Below are positions 14,361-24,187 of a stretch of 64,000 nt of DNA, piece after piece; position 1 is the stretch's first letter, and every line of letters begins with the position of its first letter. Below the pieces are notes generated by a model, which saw nothing but the letters and a program-made list of their open reading frames with translations, ran no database searches and was not told where the DNA came from. The position numbers and the translations under genes are program-made. Source of the DNA: Leclercia adecarboxylata (GTDB lineage Bacteria > Pseudomonadota > Gammaproteobacteria > Enterobacterales > Enterobacteriaceae); NCBI GenBank assembly GCA_002360945.1, contig DERO01000004.1:1-64000 (forward strand), written 5' to 3'.

Positions 14361-16802
14361 ATGTCACAAGATCCTTTCCAGGAACGCGAAGCTGAAAAAT
14401 ACGCTAATCCTATCCCAAGCCGCGAGTTCATCATTGAACACTTAACCAAACGCGAAAAACCCGCTAACCGTGAAGAACTTGCCGTTGAATTAAACATTGA
14501 AGGCGAAGAGCAAATTGAAGCCCTTCGCCGTCGTCTGCGTGCCATGGAGCGCGACGGACAACTGGTCTTTACCCGCCGTCAGTGCTATGCCCTGCCAGAA
14601 CGCCTCGACCTGCTGAAAGGCATGGTCATTGGCCACCGCGATGGTTTTGGCTTCCTGCGCGTCGAAGGCCGCAAGGACGACCTGTATCTCTCCTCTGAAC
14701 AGATGAAGATGTGCATTCACGGCGACCAGATCCTGGCCCAGCCGCTGGGTGCCGATCGTAAAGGCCGTCGTGAAGCGCGCGTAGTGCGCGTGCTGGTGCC
14801 GAAAACCAGCCAGATTGTGGGCCGCTACTTCACCGACGCCGGTGTCGGTTTTGTTGTACCGGACGACAGCCGTCTGAGCTTTGACATCCTTATTCCGCCG
14901 GAAGAGGTGATGGGCGCGCGGATGGGCTTTGTGGTGGTCGTTGAACTGACCCAGCGTCCAACCCGCCGTACCAAAGCGATCGGCAAGATTGTTGAAGTGC
15001 TGGGCGATAACATGGGCACCGGCATGGCCGTGGACATGGCGCTGCGCACTCACGAAATCCCGTACGTCTGGCCAAAAGCGGTTGAAGAGCAGGTTGAAGG
15101 CCTGAAAGAGCAGGTGCCGGAGTCGGCAAAAGCGGGTCGTGTGGACCTGCGTAGCCTGCCGCTGGTCACCATCGATGGCGAAGACGCCCGTGACTTCGAT
15201 GACGCCGTCTACTGCGAGAAAAAACGCGGCGGCGGCTGGCGTCTGTGGGTGGCGATTGCCGATGTGAGCTATTACGTCCGCACCGGCACCCCGCTGGATG
15301 GCGAAGCGCGCAACCGCGGCACCTCGGTCTACTTCCCGTCTCAGGTTGTGCCGATGCTGCCGGAAGTGCTCTCCAACGGCCTGTGCTCCCTGAACCCGCA
15401 GGTTGACCGTCTGTGCATGGTCTGTGAAATGACCATCTCCACCAAAGGGCGTTTAACCGGCTACAAATTCTATGAAGCGGTGATGAGTTCACATGCGCGC
15501 CTGACCTACACCAAAGTGTGGCACATGCTGCAGGGTGATCAGGATCTGCGTGAGCAGTATGCGCCGCTGGTGAAGCATATCGAAGAGCTGCATAACCTCT
15601 ATAAAGTGCTGGACCAGGCGCGTGAAGAGCGCGGCGGTATCTCATTTGAGAGTGAAGAGGCGAAGTTCATCTTTAACGCCGAGCGCCGCATCGAGCGCAT
15701 CGAACAGACCCAGCGTAACGATGCGCACAAGCTGATTGAAGAGTGCATGATCCTGGCGAACATCTCCGCGGCACGTTTCGTTGAGAAAGCCAAAGAGCCT
15801 GCGCTGTTCCGTATTCACGATAAACCGACCACCGAAGCCATCACCTCGTTCCGTACCGTACTGGCGGAGCTGGGCCTTGAGCTGCCGGGCGGGAATAAGC
15901 CAGAGCCGCGCGATTATGCCGAGCTGCTGGAGTCCATCAGCGATCGTCCTGACGCCGAAATGCTGCAAACCATGCTGCTGCGTTCGATGAAGCAGGCGAT
16001 TTACGATCCGGAAAACCGCGGCCACTTCGGTCTGGCCTTGCAGTCTTATGCCCACTTTACCTCGCCGATCCGTCGTTACCCGGACCTCTCTCTGCACCGT
16101 GCCATTAAGTATCTGCTGGCGCAGGAGCAGGGTCACAAAGGCAACACCACGGAAACCGGTGGCTATCACTACTCCATGGAAGAGATGTTGCAGCTGGGCC
16201 AGCACTGTTCAATGGCGGAACGCCGGGCGGATGAAGCCACCCGTGACGTTGCTGACTGGCTGAAGTGTGACTTCATGCTGGATCAGGTCGGGAACGTGTT
16301 TAAAGGCGTGATTGCCAGCGTCACCGGCTTTGGTTTCTTCGTGCGTCTTGATGAACTGTTCATTGATGGTCTGGTTCATGTTTCCAGCCTGGATAACGAC
16401 TACTACCGTTACGATCAGGTTGGACAGCGTCTGACCGGCGAATCCAGCGGCCAGACCTATCGTCTGGGCGATCGCGTGGAAGTGAAGGTAGAAGCCGTCA
16501 ACATGGACGAGCGTAAGATCGATTTCAGCCTGATCTCCAGCGAACGTGCGCCGCGTAACGTGGGTAAAACCGAGCGCGAGAAAGCGAAAAAAGGCGCAGC
16601 CGGTAAAGCCAGCGGCAAGCGTCGTCAGACCGGGAAGAAGGTGAACTTCGAGCCGGACAGCGCGTTCCGCGGTGAGAAAAAACAGAAGCCGAAGGCCGCG
16701 AAGAAAGAGGCCAGAGCAGCGAAAAAGCCGTCGGCTAAAACGCAGAAAATCGCCGCCGCGACCAAAGCGAAGCGCGCAGCGAAGAAAAACAGCGCTGAGT
16801 AA
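14361..16802 (+). CDS. rnr: Exoribonuclease RNase R
   Basis: 3'-5' hydrolytic exoribonuclease of the RNB family that degrades structured RNA, rRNA fragments and tmRNA-rescued mRNAs. Order: N-terminal helix-turn-helix, cold-shock domains, RNB domain with the metal-binding [13 protein letters not shown] motif near residue 272, an S1 domain ([16 protein letters not shown]) and a Lys/Ala-rich basic tail. The start [10 protein letters not shown] at 14361 gives 813 aa as in E. coli; an upstream ATG at 14319 overlaps nsrR and is rejected. In E. coli rlmB follows directly; here an 11-kb operon intervenes. Confidence 0.96.
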   Translation: MSQDPFQEREAEKYANPIPSREFIIEHLTKREKPANREELAVELNIEGEEQIEALRRRLRAMERDGQLVFTRRQCYALPERLDLLKGMVIGHRDGFGFLRVEGRKDDLYLSSEQMKMCIHGDQILAQPLGADRKGRREARVVRVLVPKTSQIVGRYFTDAGVGFVVPDDSRLSFDILIPPEEVMGARMGFVVVVELTQRPTRRTKAIGKIVEVLGDNMGTGMAVDMALRTHEIPYVWPKAVEEQVEGLKEQVPESAKAGRVDLRSLPLVTIDGEDARDFDDAVYCEKKRGGGWRLWVAIADVSYYVRTGTPLDGEARNRGTSVYFPSQVVPMLPEVLSNGLCSLNPQVDRLCMVCEMTISTKGRLTGYKFYEAVMSSHARLTYTKVWHMLQGDQDLREQYAPLVKHIEELHNLYKVLDQAREERGGISFESEEAKFIFNAERRIERIEQTQRNDAHKLIEECMILANISAARFVEKAKEPALFRIHDKPTTEAITSFRTVLAELGLELPGGNKPEPRDYAELLESISDRPDAEMLQTMLLRSMKQAIYDPENRGHFGLALQSYAHFTSPIRRYPDLSLHRAIKYLLAQEQGHKGNTTETGGYHYSMEEMLQLGQHCSMAERRADEATRDVADWLKCDFMLDQVGNVFKGVIASVTGFGFFVRLDELFIDGLVHVSSLDNDYYRYDQVGQRLTGESSGQTYRLGDRVEVKVEAVNMDERKIDFSLISSERAPRNVGKTEREKAKKGAAGKASGKRRQTGKKVNFEPDSAFRGEKKQKPKAAKKEARAAKKPSAKTQKIAAATKAKRAAKKNSAE

Positions 16803-16813
16803 TACCGCCCTCT

Positions 16814-16846
16814 AACCCCTTCCAGCCGGAAGGGGTTATTCTTTTT
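16814..16846 (+). terminator. Rho-independent terminator after rnr
   Basis: The stem AACCCCTTCC / GGAAGGGGTT (10 bp, loop AGCC) is followed by ATTCTTTTT. It lies 12 nt after the rnr stop and separates rnr from the accessory operon. Confidence 0.93.
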
Positions 16847-16897
16847 AGCCGTAAGTCATTCCACAACAGAATAGATATTTCTCCGCTCCCCCTATAT

Positions 16898-16970
16898 TTC
16901 CTGCTTAGTTATTTTTCAGGAATCGTTATTTATTATTTTTGATTAGCCATCTCAGGGCGATGTGTATAGT
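16898..16970 (+). promoter_or_regulatory. Likely promoter/activator region of the 11-gene accessory operon
   Basis: An inverted repeat TTCCTG-N13-CAGGAA (16898-16922) sits in AT-rich sequence. A -10-like TATAGT is at 16965-16970, 53 nt before the first start codon. No good -35 is spaced correctly, which suggests an activator-dependent promoter. A LysR-type sulfur regulator (CysB or Cbl) would fit the gene content, but this is inference. Confidence 0.4.
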
Positions 16971-17022
16971 GAATTCCACTGACTTTTAAATGAATTCATT
17001 TCCTGCTTTGCAAGGAGCATAT

Positions 17023-18027
17023 ATGCATCTGGCTCGTTTCCCTCGCGTCTCTCTCGGTCATTTTCCTACGCCACTCGAACCGCTGGAAAATATATCCCGC
17101 TTATTAGGGGGGCCAAAAATATGGATTAAACGAGACGATGCGACCGGCCTGGCAACGGGTGGAAATAAAACGCGCAAACTTGAATTTCTGCTGGCCGATG
17201 CCGTGGCGAAAAAAGCCGACGTTATTATTACCCAGGGGGCCACCCAGTCTAACCATGTGCGGCAGACCATCGCCGGTGCCGCGCGTCTGGGGTTACAGGC
17301 CAAGGCCCTGCTTGAAAAGCGGGTGACGGATTTTGGTGAAGATTACCAGCGTTCGGGTAACGTCCTGCTGGATCATGTCCTGGGCGGCGAAATTGTTGCC
17401 CACCTGCCTGCCGGCACCGACATGCAGCAGGCGATGGAAGAGTACGCGGCCACCCTGCGTGAGAAGGGGCATAACCCCTATGTTATCCCGGGAGGTGGCT
17501 CCAATCCTATCGGGGCGCTGGGCTACGTGGCCTGCGCCGAGGAGTTGTTGTATCAGTCGTCCGAACGTCGTCTTCGCATCGACCATGTGGTGCACGCCAC
17601 CGGCAGTACCGGCACCCAGGCGGGACTGGTAGCGGGCTTCACGGCCACCAACAGCCACGTACCCGTGCTGGGCATCAGCGTGCGGGCACCCAAAGCGAAG
17701 CAGGAAGAGAACGTCTGGAACCTGGCCTCCCGCACCCTTGAGCTGCTGGGCGTGCCGGGTGAGCTGTCGCGCCATGCGGTCGTCGCCAACAGCGATTACG
17801 TGGGGGATGGCTACGGCTTACCGACCGAAGGCACCCTGGAAGCGCTGACGCTGCTGGCGCGCCACGAGGGCATTCTGCTCGATCCCGTCTATTCCGCGAA
17901 AGGGATGGCGGGGCTGATTGACCTGATTCGTAAAGGCCATTTCCGTCAGGATGAGAACGTGGTCTTTATCCACACCGGCGGCGCGGCAGGGCTGTTTGGG
18001 TATCGCCAGGTACTTGAGCATGTCTGA
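17023..18027 (+). CDS. PLP lyase, cysteate sulfo-lyase / D-cysteine desulfhydrase family
   Basis: Fold-type II PLP enzyme of the ACC deaminase/D-cysteine desulfhydrase family, 334 aa from the ATG 5 nt after AAGGAG. The PLP lysine is Lys49 in [12 protein letters not shown], followed by QSNHVRQ (75-81) and the phosphate-loop-like GSTGTQAG. Near the C-terminus IHTGG carries Thr318, where ACC deaminases have Leu (HLGG), so ACC deaminase is unlikely. The opening MHLARFPR and [11 protein letters not shown] resemble CuyA, the cysteate sulfo-lyase giving pyruvate, ammonia and sulfite, as I recall it; E. coli DcyD has GGNKLRKL. The downstream racemase overlaps it by 8 nt and a taurine-type importer follows, supporting a cysteate-like substrate. 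D-cysteine remains the alternative. Confidence 0.7.
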   Translation: MHLARFPRVSLGHFPTPLEPLENISRLLGGPKIWIKRDDATGLATGGNKTRKLEFLLADAVAKKADVIITQGATQSNHVRQTIAGAARLGLQAKALLEKRVTDFGEDYQRSGNVLLDHVLGGEIVAHLPAGTDMQQAMEEYAATLREKGHNPYVIPGGGSNPIGALGYVACAEELLYQSSERRLRIDHVVHATGSTGTQAGLVAGFTATNSHVPVLGISVRAPKAKQEENVWNLASRTLELLGVPGELSRHAVVANSDYVGDGYGLPTEGTLEALTLLARHEGILLDPVYSAKGMAGLIDLIRKGHFRQDENVVFIHTGGAAGLFGYRQVLEHV

Positions 18028-18727
18028 GCCGTTTCTGCTCGGCGTGCTGGGGGGCATGGGTCCGCTGGCGACGCTCGACTTTCAGCGCCGACTGCTGGAG
18101 GCCACGCCCGCCCAGAGCGATCAGCAGCAGCTGCCCTCAGTGGTCTGGAACGTGCCGCAAATTGCGGACCGGCAAAAAGCGCTGGCGGGCACCGGGCCTT
18201 CACCGCTGCCGCAGCTGATCCACGGCATTAGGGTGCTGAACCAGGCGGGGGCGAGCCATATCGCCATCCCCTGTAACACCGCGCACCACTGGTATGACGC
18301 GCTCAGCGAGGCGAGTGCCGCCCCCATTTTGCATATTGTGGATGCCACGTTAGCCGCGCTGGAACAGGAAGCGAATACGCCGCAGCGGGTAGGGATTATC
18401 GCCACCAAAGGCACGCTGGACGCCGGCTGGTATCAGCAAAAACTGGCGGCCCGGGGCATCGAGGTAGTTGAGCCGACGCCCGAAGAATTAGCGCAGTGGT
18501 TCGTGCCGGGCTGCTACGCGGTCAAACGCGGGGCGCTTAAGGAAGGGGGGGAACTCTTGACCCAACAGGCGCTGGCGCTGTTCGCACGCGGGGCGCAAAA
18601 GCTGATTCTGGCCTGCACCGAAGTGCCGGTTGCGCTCCAGTCCGTTGACGCGCCTTTTCTGCATTTAACCTTCGATCCGGCGCAGGCGCTGGCGGAGCGA
18701 TGTTCGCAGTTATGGCAAGCGAATTAA
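18020..18727 (+). CDS. Aspartate/glutamate-type racemase, possibly cysteate racemase
   Basis: PLP-independent two-cysteine racemase, 235 aa. The N-terminal [14 protein letters not shown] is the family signature, and the catalytic cysteines are Cys85 (IPCNTAHHW) and Cys199 (ILACTEVP). The start MSEPFLLG overlaps the lyase stop, so production is coupled. A racemase beside a stereospecific sulfo-lyase or desulfhydrase would let the pathway use both enantiomers. It could act on cysteate, a close aspartate analogue in which sulfonate replaces the side-chain carboxylate. Substrate is inferred only from context. Confidence 0.72.
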   Translation: MSEPFLLGVLGGMGPLATLDFQRRLLEATPAQSDQQQLPSVVWNVPQIADRQKALAGTGPSPLPQLIHGIRVLNQAGASHIAIPCNTAHHWYDALSEASAAPILHIVDATLAALEQEANTPQRVGIIATKGTLDAGWYQQKLAARGIEVVEPTPEELAQWFVPGCYAVKRGALKEGGELLTQQALALFARGAQKLILACTEVPVALQSVDAPFLHLTFDPAQALAERCSQLWQAN

Positions 18728-18766
18728 TTACCACCATTAAATCTTAATATTTCACAGGAAAATAAA

Positions 18767-19774
18767 ATGAAGAAAAGTCTCTGCTTATTAATTGCAGCGG
18801 GTGGTTTGTGGGCAAATTTCAGTTATGCCGACGCGCCTTCTGAAGTTCGCGTGGCATTCAGCGGCGGTTCCCAGGTATTAATGCTGGCAAAAGCCGACGG
18901 CTCGCTGGATAAAGCGTTAAACAGCAAAGTGAAGTGGGTGCAATTTGCCTCCGGTGCCGACGCGTTAAATTATTTCGCCAGTAACGCCATTGATATTGCC
19001 AACTTTGGATCAAGTCCGGCCACGGCGGGAATTGTCAGAAAGCTGCCGGTAGAAATTATCGGCGTCTCTGGCGTCATCGCCAGCTATGAGCGCCTGATCG
19101 GCAAAGACGGCATTGCCAGCATCAAGGATATCGAAGGAAAACGCGTGGCCTACCCGCCGAACTCGACCGCGCAGTATGCGCTGGAAGCGGCGATCAGCGT
19201 CAACAAACTCGACCGCAGCAAGATTACCCTGCTGCCGCTGCGTCCGGCAGAGATGGTCGCCGCCTGGAAGCGCGGTGATATTGATGCGGGTTACGTCTGG
19301 GCACCGTTTGCCCAGGAGCTGGAGTCCTCCGGCGGCCATCAGGTGTTTGCCACCAAGGATCTGCAGAAAGATGGCTATCTGATCTACAACAACTACGTGG
19401 TGCGCAAGGCCTTTGCCGAGCAGTATCCGCAGGCGGTGACCGCTTTCCTGCGCGTGCATCAGCAAAAAGTCGACGAGTTTAAGAAAGACCCGGACCGCGC
19501 CGCGGCGATTGTCGCCAAAGAAGTGGGGGCACCCGTGACCACCGCCGCCAATACCCTTGGCGGGCTGGAGTACCCGACGCTGGCGCAGCAGGGCACCGCG
19601 GACTGGCTGGGTAACGGCACGCAAACCACCGACAGCGGCATTGGCAAAGCGCTGACCAAAACCTCCAGCTTCCTGGCGGGTATTGGTGAGATCCGCAAAC
19701 GCGATATCCCGGCCAACTGGGATACGGCGATTGAGTCACGCTACATTCGCGACGCGGCGGTAGCAGCGCAATGA
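18767..19774 (+). CDS. Taurine/sulfonate-type ABC transporter substrate-binding protein
   Basis: Periplasmic binding protein of the TauA/SsuA family, 335 aa. A signal peptide (about 1-21, ending SYA|DA) precedes the mature domain. TauA-like features are ANFGSSPATAG and AWKRGDIDAGYVWAP, both also seen in E. coli TauA. It starts 39 nt after the racemase, and the permease gene begins within its stop codon region (ATGA overlap). Ligand is predicted to be a small sulfonate such as cysteate or taurine; aliphatic sulfonates are possible. Confidence 0.82.
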   Translation: MKKSLCLLIAAGGLWANFSYADAPSEVRVAFSGGSQVLMLAKADGSLDKALNSKVKWVQFASGADALNYFASNAIDIANFGSSPATAGIVRKLPVEIIGVSGVIASYERLIGKDGIASIKDIEGKRVAYPPNSTAQYALEAAISVNKLDRSKITLLPLRPAEMVAAWKRGDIDAGYVWAPFAQELESSGGHQVFATKDLQKDGYLIYNNYVVRKAFAEQYPQAVTAFLRVHQQKVDEFKKDPDRAAAIVAKEVGAPVTTAANTLGGLEYPTLAQQGTADWLGNGTQTTDSGIGKALTKTSSFLAGIGEIRKRDIPANWDTAIESRYIRDAAVAAQ

Positions 19775-20541
19775 GATTGAGTCACCATATCGCCATCAGC
19801 GTCCTGTCGGTGGCGGTTTTCTTTATTGTCTGGCAGGTGGCGGCCATGCGGCAGTGGGTGGATCCCCTGCTGCTGCCCTCGCTCACCGATATCGGTCTGA
19901 CCACGGAAGAGCTGCTGGCCGATGGCTATCGTCAGGTGCCGCTGTGGGAGCATATTGCGGTCAGCCTGGCGCGTGCGCTTAGCGCCTTTGCCGTGGCGAT
20001 CGCCATTGGTATTCCGCTGGGGCTGCTGATGGGGCTGTCGGACGGCCTCGCCGCCGTGCTCAACCCGTTCGTCCAGTTCCTGCGCCCGCTGCCCAAAATC
20101 GCGCTGATCCCGCTGGCGGTGGTGTGGCTGGGCATTGGCGAAGCCTCGAAATTCTTCCTGATCTTTATCGCCACTTTCCTGAGCGTGGTGGTGGGCGCCG
20201 CCGCGGCGGTGGATCGTATTGGCCGCTCGCGCATCCGCGTGGCGCAAACCTTGGGTGCCTCGCGTCAGCAGATCTTCCTGCGCGTGGTGCTGCCGGATGC
20301 GCTGCCGGACCTCTTCACCACCGTCAGGCTGTCGATTGGTATCGGCTGGACGTCGCTGATTGCGGCGGAGATGGTGGCGGCCAGCTCTGGCCTCGGCTGG
20401 ATGGTGATCAACGCCAGCTCCTATCTGCGCACCGATATCGTCATGCTCGGCATTCTGCTGCTGGGCGGCATTGGCTACGTTCTGGATCTCTTACTGCTGG
20501 GGCTGCAGCGGCTGATTGTGCCCTGGGCGGGGAAAGAATAA
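19771..20541 (+). CDS. Taurine/sulfonate-type ABC transporter permease
   Basis: Inner-membrane permease of the TauC/SsuC (BPD_transp_1) type, 256 aa with about six transmembrane helices. The EAA-like coupling loop appears around TLGASRQQIFLRVVLPDALP. It overlaps the binding-protein gene by 4 nt and the ATPase gene by 1 nt (TAATG), giving a compact transporter module. Confidence 0.85.
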   Translation: MRLSHHIAISVLSVAVFFIVWQVAAMRQWVDPLLLPSLTDIGLTTEELLADGYRQVPLWEHIAVSLARALSAFAVAIAIGIPLGLLMGLSDGLAAVLNPFVQFLRPLPKIALIPLAVVWLGIGEASKFFLIFIATFLSVVVGAAAAVDRIGRSRIRVAQTLGASRQQIFLRVVLPDALPDLFTTVRLSIGIGWTSLIAAEMVAASSGLGWMVINASSYLRTDIVMLGILLLGGIGYVLDLLLLGLQRLIVPWAGKE

Positions 20542-21317
20542 TGAGTGCTATCACGCTGGAAAATGTTTCGCTCTCTTTTGCGGCGAAGCCGCAGCCCTTC
20601 AGGGTGCTGGAGGATATCAATCTCTCCCTGAGCAAAGGGGAGTTCGTGGTGCTGCTGGGGCCGTCCGGCTGCGGTAAATCCACCATTCTGAACCTCGTGG
20701 CCGGCTTCAATAAGCCGGATCGCGGGCGGGTGGTGGCGGGTGGGAAACCGGTGCGCGAGCCGGGCCCCGACCGCGGGATGATCTTCCAGCAGCCGAATCT
20801 GTTCCCGTGGCTGTCGGTGCTGGATAACGTCACCTTTGGCCCGCGCCTCGGTAAACACCGCAAGGATGAGACCAACGCCCAGGCGCAGGGCTGGCTGGAG
20901 CGGGTGGGGCTGAAAGGATTTGAGCATCACGCCCCCTGGCAGCTGTCTGGCGGCATGAAGCAACGCGTGGCGCTGGCCCGGGCCTGGCTGCCGGAGCCGG
21001 AAGTACTGTTGCTGGATGAGCCCTTCGGCGCGCTGGATGCGCAAACCCGTCTGATGATGCAGGAGCTGCTGCGTGAGGCCTGGCTGTCCACCGGCACCAC
21101 GCTGCTGTTTGTCACCCACGATGTGGACGAGGCGCTGTTCCTCGCCGATCGGATCCTGATCATGTCGGCAAAACCGGGAAAAATCGTCGAAGAGATCGTC
21201 CTGCCGTTCGGGCGTGAACGCGACATCGAAGCCCTTGCCGGGCACCCGCGCTACAGCGAGATCAAGCATCACGTCCTGCACCGGGTGCGCCAGGAGGCAA
21301 AGCGGCACTTAGGTTAA
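20541..21317 (+). CDS. Taurine/sulfonate-type ABC transporter ATP-binding protein
   Basis: ABC ATPase of the TauB/SsuB type, 258 aa. Walker A is GPSGCGKST, the Q-loop is in IFQQPNLFPW, the signature is LSGGMKQRVALARAW and Walker B is VLLLDEPFGALD, followed by the H-loop FVTHDVDEAL. It energises the import system of the two preceding genes. Confidence 0.87.
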   Translation: MSAITLENVSLSFAAKPQPFRVLEDINLSLSKGEFVVLLGPSGCGKSTILNLVAGFNKPDRGRVVAGGKPVREPGPDRGMIFQQPNLFPWLSVLDNVTFGPRLGKHRKDETNAQAQGWLERVGLKGFEHHAPWQLSGGMKQRVALARAWLPEPEVLLLDEPFGALDAQTRLMMQELLREAWLSTGTTLLFVTHDVDEALFLADRILIMSAKPGKIVEEIVLPFGRERDIEALAGHPRYSEIKHHVLHRVRQEAKRHLG

Positions 21318-21323
21318 ACACGG

Positions 21324-21339
21324 TTCCCGGTGTCGGGAA
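21324..21339 (+). other. Small intra-operon hairpin
   Basis: TTCCCG-GTGT-CGGGAA lies in the 53-nt gap between the taurine-type and amidohydrolase/peptide modules. There is no U-tract, so it is not a classical terminator; it may affect mRNA processing. Confidence 0.4.
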
Positions 21340-21370
21340 TGAATCAACTGTCATCACTGAGGTGGAAGCA

Positions 21371-22588
21371 ATGAGCAACAGCGAATTACGAGACCGTCTT
21401 GAAACAAGTATTCAGCAGCACCGGGACGAATATGTGGCGATCGCCAAAGATATTCACGCCCATCCGGAAACCGGCAATAACGAATATTACGCCAGCAACC
21501 TGCTGACGCAGCTGCTGGAGAAGCACGGTTTTACCGTCACCCTGAACGTTGCCGGACACGAAACGGCCTTCTACGCGGTAAAAGAGAGCGGCAAGCCCGG
21601 CCCGACCATTGCTTACCTCGCAGAATACGATGCGCTGATCGATATCGGCCATGCCTGCGGACATAACATTATTGGCGTCACCAGCATTGCCGCGGCGATT
21701 GCGCTCGGTGAGACGCTGGCCAGCACCGGCGGCAAAGTGGTGGTACTTGGCACCCCGGCAGAAGAGGGCGGGCTGCGCGGAAAAGGCGGGCCAAACGGCA
21801 ATGTGAAAGCCCGCTTCGTGGAGCACGGTTTCCTGAAGGAGGTCGATGTGGCCCTGATGGTGCACCCTGCGGGCAAAACGCGGCTTTCCGGCCCGTCGCT
21901 GGCCAACAATCATCTCTACTTCCACTTCTACGGCAAACCTTCCCACGCGGGCAGCTCACCCCATAAAGGCGTCAATGCGCTGGATGCCCTGGTACTGCTC
22001 TACAACGGGATCAGCGTCCTGCGCCAGCAACTGCCGGACGGCATTCGCGTGCATGGCATCATCACCAACGGCGGCCAGGCCCCGAACGTGATCCCGGAAT
22101 ATGCCTCCGCCCATTACTACATCCGGGCCCACACCCGGGAAGAGGTGCTGGCGCTGGAGCCACGCATTCGCGCCATTGCCGAAGGCGTTGCGCTGGCTAC
22201 CGGCACCACCGTGAAAATTGAGCATCAGGTCGGTCCGCGTGATTTCAATATCAACCACACCCTGAACGACGTCCTGCTGGAGGAGTTTACTGCGGCAGGC
22301 GAGAACGTAGAGCTGAAAGAGAAAGAGGGGCTGGGTTCGACCGATGCCGGGGACATCAGCCACGCGGTGCCGACGGCGCATCCGTACATCAAGATCGGTC
22401 CGGACGATCTGATTGGTCACACCGTCGCGTTCCGCGAAGCGGCCAACTCCACCCAGGGCTACGATGCGCTGGTGACGGGCGCCCAGGTGCTGGCCCGCAC
22501 GGGGTTACGCCTTCTGACCGACGCTGCGCTGCTGCAGGCGGCAAAAGACGAATTCGCCGGTCGTACCGCGGCAACCCAGGCCGCTTAA
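21371..22588 (+). CDS. M20-family amidohydrolase (N-acyl amino acid hydrolase type)
   Basis: Metal-dependent amidohydrolase of the AbgB/hippurate-hydrolase branch of M20, 405 aa from the ATG 5 nt after GAGGTGG; a GTG at 21362 is the alternative. Metal-site motifs are EYDALIDIGHACGHN and PAEEGG, then MVHPAG. The dimerisation domain carries GKPSHAGSSPHKG, and the C-terminus has STDAGDISHAVP. There is no signal peptide, so it acts in the cytoplasm on imported substrate. In this operon it probably frees an amino acid from an N-acyl or peptide-like conjugate, feeding the upstream racemase and lyase. Substrate is unknown. Confidence 0.8.
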   Translation: MSNSELRDRLETSIQQHRDEYVAIAKDIHAHPETGNNEYYASNLLTQLLEKHGFTVTLNVAGHETAFYAVKESGKPGPTIAYLAEYDALIDIGHACGHNIIGVTSIAAAIALGETLASTGGKVVVLGTPAEEGGLRGKGGPNGNVKARFVEHGFLKEVDVALMVHPAGKTRLSGPSLANNHLYFHFYGKPSHAGSSPHKGVNALDALVLLYNGISVLRQQLPDGIRVHGIITNGGQAPNVIPEYASAHYYIRAHTREEVLALEPRIRAIAEGVALATGTTVKIEHQVGPRDFNINHTLNDVLLEEFTAAGENVELKEKEGLGSTDAGDISHAVPTAHPYIKIGPDDLIGHTVAFREAANSTQGYDALVTGAQVLARTGLRLLTDAALLQAAKDEFAGRTAATQAA

Positions 22589-22612
22589 CCTAAATACCGG
22601 AGCGACATAATA

Positions 22613-24175
22613 ATGAAAATGCTGTTTTCTGCCGCCGCGCTGATGCTGGCGGCGGTTTTACCGCTGGGAAGCGCGCAGGCCCAGAGCGTGGATCGCAACG
22701 CCACGCTGAACATCGCCTACGGCAACCGGCCGGGCACGCTGGATCCCTATCTGACGACCAACAATGCCACCTCGGACGTGGACAGGCATATCTTCGAAAC
22801 TCTGTTCACCATCAATGATAAATTCGAGCCCGTGCCGGAGCTGGTGCAGAGTTATACCCTCAGCGACGATCGCAAAACCTACACCCTGGTGCTGCGCGAC
22901 GGGATCCACTTCCACGACGGCCAGCTGCTGACCGCCGATGACGTGGTGGCCTCCATGAACCGCTGGCTGGCGGTCTCCACCCAGGGGAAGGCCAACCTGC
23001 CGGGCGTACAGTTCAGCAAAGTGGATGACAAAACGGTCAGCTTCACGCTGGCGGCCCCGTCGCTCATCACCCTCAACGTGCTGGCCGACGTGAAAAACAT
23101 CGCCGCCATCATGCCAAAGCGCATTATTGACGCGGCGAACAGCAGCAATAAGCCGGTGACGGAACTGGTCGGCACCGGCCCTTACAAGCTGGCGGAATTT
23201 AAGCCGGGCGACTATCTGCATCTGACCCGCTATGACCAGTATCAGTCTCGCACCGAGCCTGCCAGCGGGCTGTCGGGGCAGAAAAAAGCCGACGTGAAGG
23301 ACATCTGGTTCCGCTACATCACCGACGAATCGACCCGCCTGGCGGGGGCAATGACCGGGGAGTACGATCTGGTCTTCCAGCTGCCAAAGGACAATATCGA
23401 TACCCTGAGCAGCGCCCCGGATCTTTCCCTGTTCCAGCCGCAGAGCGGTGGATCGCTGATTACCTATCTGTTCAATAAAAACCAGGGGCCGTTCGCCAAC
23501 GTGAAGCTGCGCCAGGCGTTTAACCTGGCGCTCGATGTGCATCAGACCCTGCTGGCAGGCTACAGCGATCCGCGCTTCTTCAAAGAGGATCCCTCTCTGG
23601 GCTTCCCGGATCAGGTGGACTGGTACAGCGAGGCGGGTAAACCTTTCTGGAACCAGCACAAGCTGGATCAGGCGCGCGCGCTGGTGAAAGAGTCGGGCTA
23701 CAACGGCGAAGAGGTGGTGATCATCGCCACCAAAGAGTATGCCGAGCTCTATAACCTGGCGATTGTCGCCCAGCAGGTGCTGAAGCAGATTGGCGTCAAA
23801 TCCCGGCTGGATGTCTATGACTGGCCCACCGTGCTGCAGCGCCGTCAGGATCCAAAAAACTTCGATCTCTGCGCCCTGGAGTTCTCCATGCGTCAGGTCC
23901 TGCACCAGTATCCGTTCCTCGATTCGCGGGCCAAATTCCCCGGCCTGAGCAACAGCCCGGAGATCGACAGCGTGCTGGATCAGATCAAACAGGCACCGTC
24001 GCTGAAAGAGGCCAAACCGCTGGTGGATAAACTGAACGTGCTGAGCTGGCAATATTTGCCGGTGATCGTGCTGGGACGTACCACCCCGGATGCGGTGGCG
24101 ATCAAAAACAACGTGCAGGGCTACCAGGATCTGATTGGCCCGATTCTGTGGAACGTTAGCGTAACTAAACCCTGA
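22613..24175 (+). CDS. Dipeptide/oligopeptide-type ABC transporter substrate-binding protein
   Basis: SBP_bac_5 family periplasmic binding protein, 520 aa. The signal peptide runs to about residue 24 (LGSAQA|QS). The family pattern YNRPGTLDP-like start (GNRPGTLDPY) and LRDGIHFHDGQLLTADDVVASMNRW are visible. It begins 24 nt after the amidohydrolase and heads a five-gene Dpp-like importer. This clade often carries substrates beyond peptides, so the ligand is open. Confidence 0.85.
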   Translation: MKMLFSAAALMLAAVLPLGSAQAQSVDRNATLNIAYGNRPGTLDPYLTTNNATSDVDRHIFETLFTINDKFEPVPELVQSYTLSDDRKTYTLVLRDGIHFHDGQLLTADDVVASMNRWLAVSTQGKANLPGVQFSKVDDKTVSFTLAAPSLITLNVLADVKNIAAIMPKRIIDAANSSNKPVTELVGTGPYKLAEFKPGDYLHLTRYDQYQSRTEPASGLSGQKKADVKDIWFRYITDESTRLAGAMTGEYDLVFQLPKDNIDTLSSAPDLSLFQPQSGGSLITYLFNKNQGPFANVKLRQAFNLALDVHQTLLAGYSDPRFFKEDPSLGFPDQVDWYSEAGKPFWNQHKLDQARALVKESGYNGEEVVIIATKEYAELYNLAIVAQQVLKQIGVKSRLDVYDWPTVLQRRQDPKNFDLCALEFSMRQVLHQYPFLDSRAKFPGLSNSPEIDSVLDQIKQAPSLKEAKPLVDKLNVLSWQYLPVIVLGRTTPDAVAIKNNVQGYQDLIGPILWNVSVTKP

Positions 24176-24187
24176 CGGGAGAAGGCG

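Noticed and set aside
17023..18027. ACC deaminase (plant-growth-promoting enzyme) as the identity of the PLP lyase
   Set aside because: The C-terminal motif is IHTGG with Thr where ACC deaminases have Leu, and the neighbours are sulfonate-type transport genes.
20124..20540. N-terminal extension of the taurine-type ATPase frame over the permease gene
   Set aside because: The extra about 139 residues are Arg/Gly-rich out-of-frame translation of the permease; the ATG at 20541 begins the true ABC domain.
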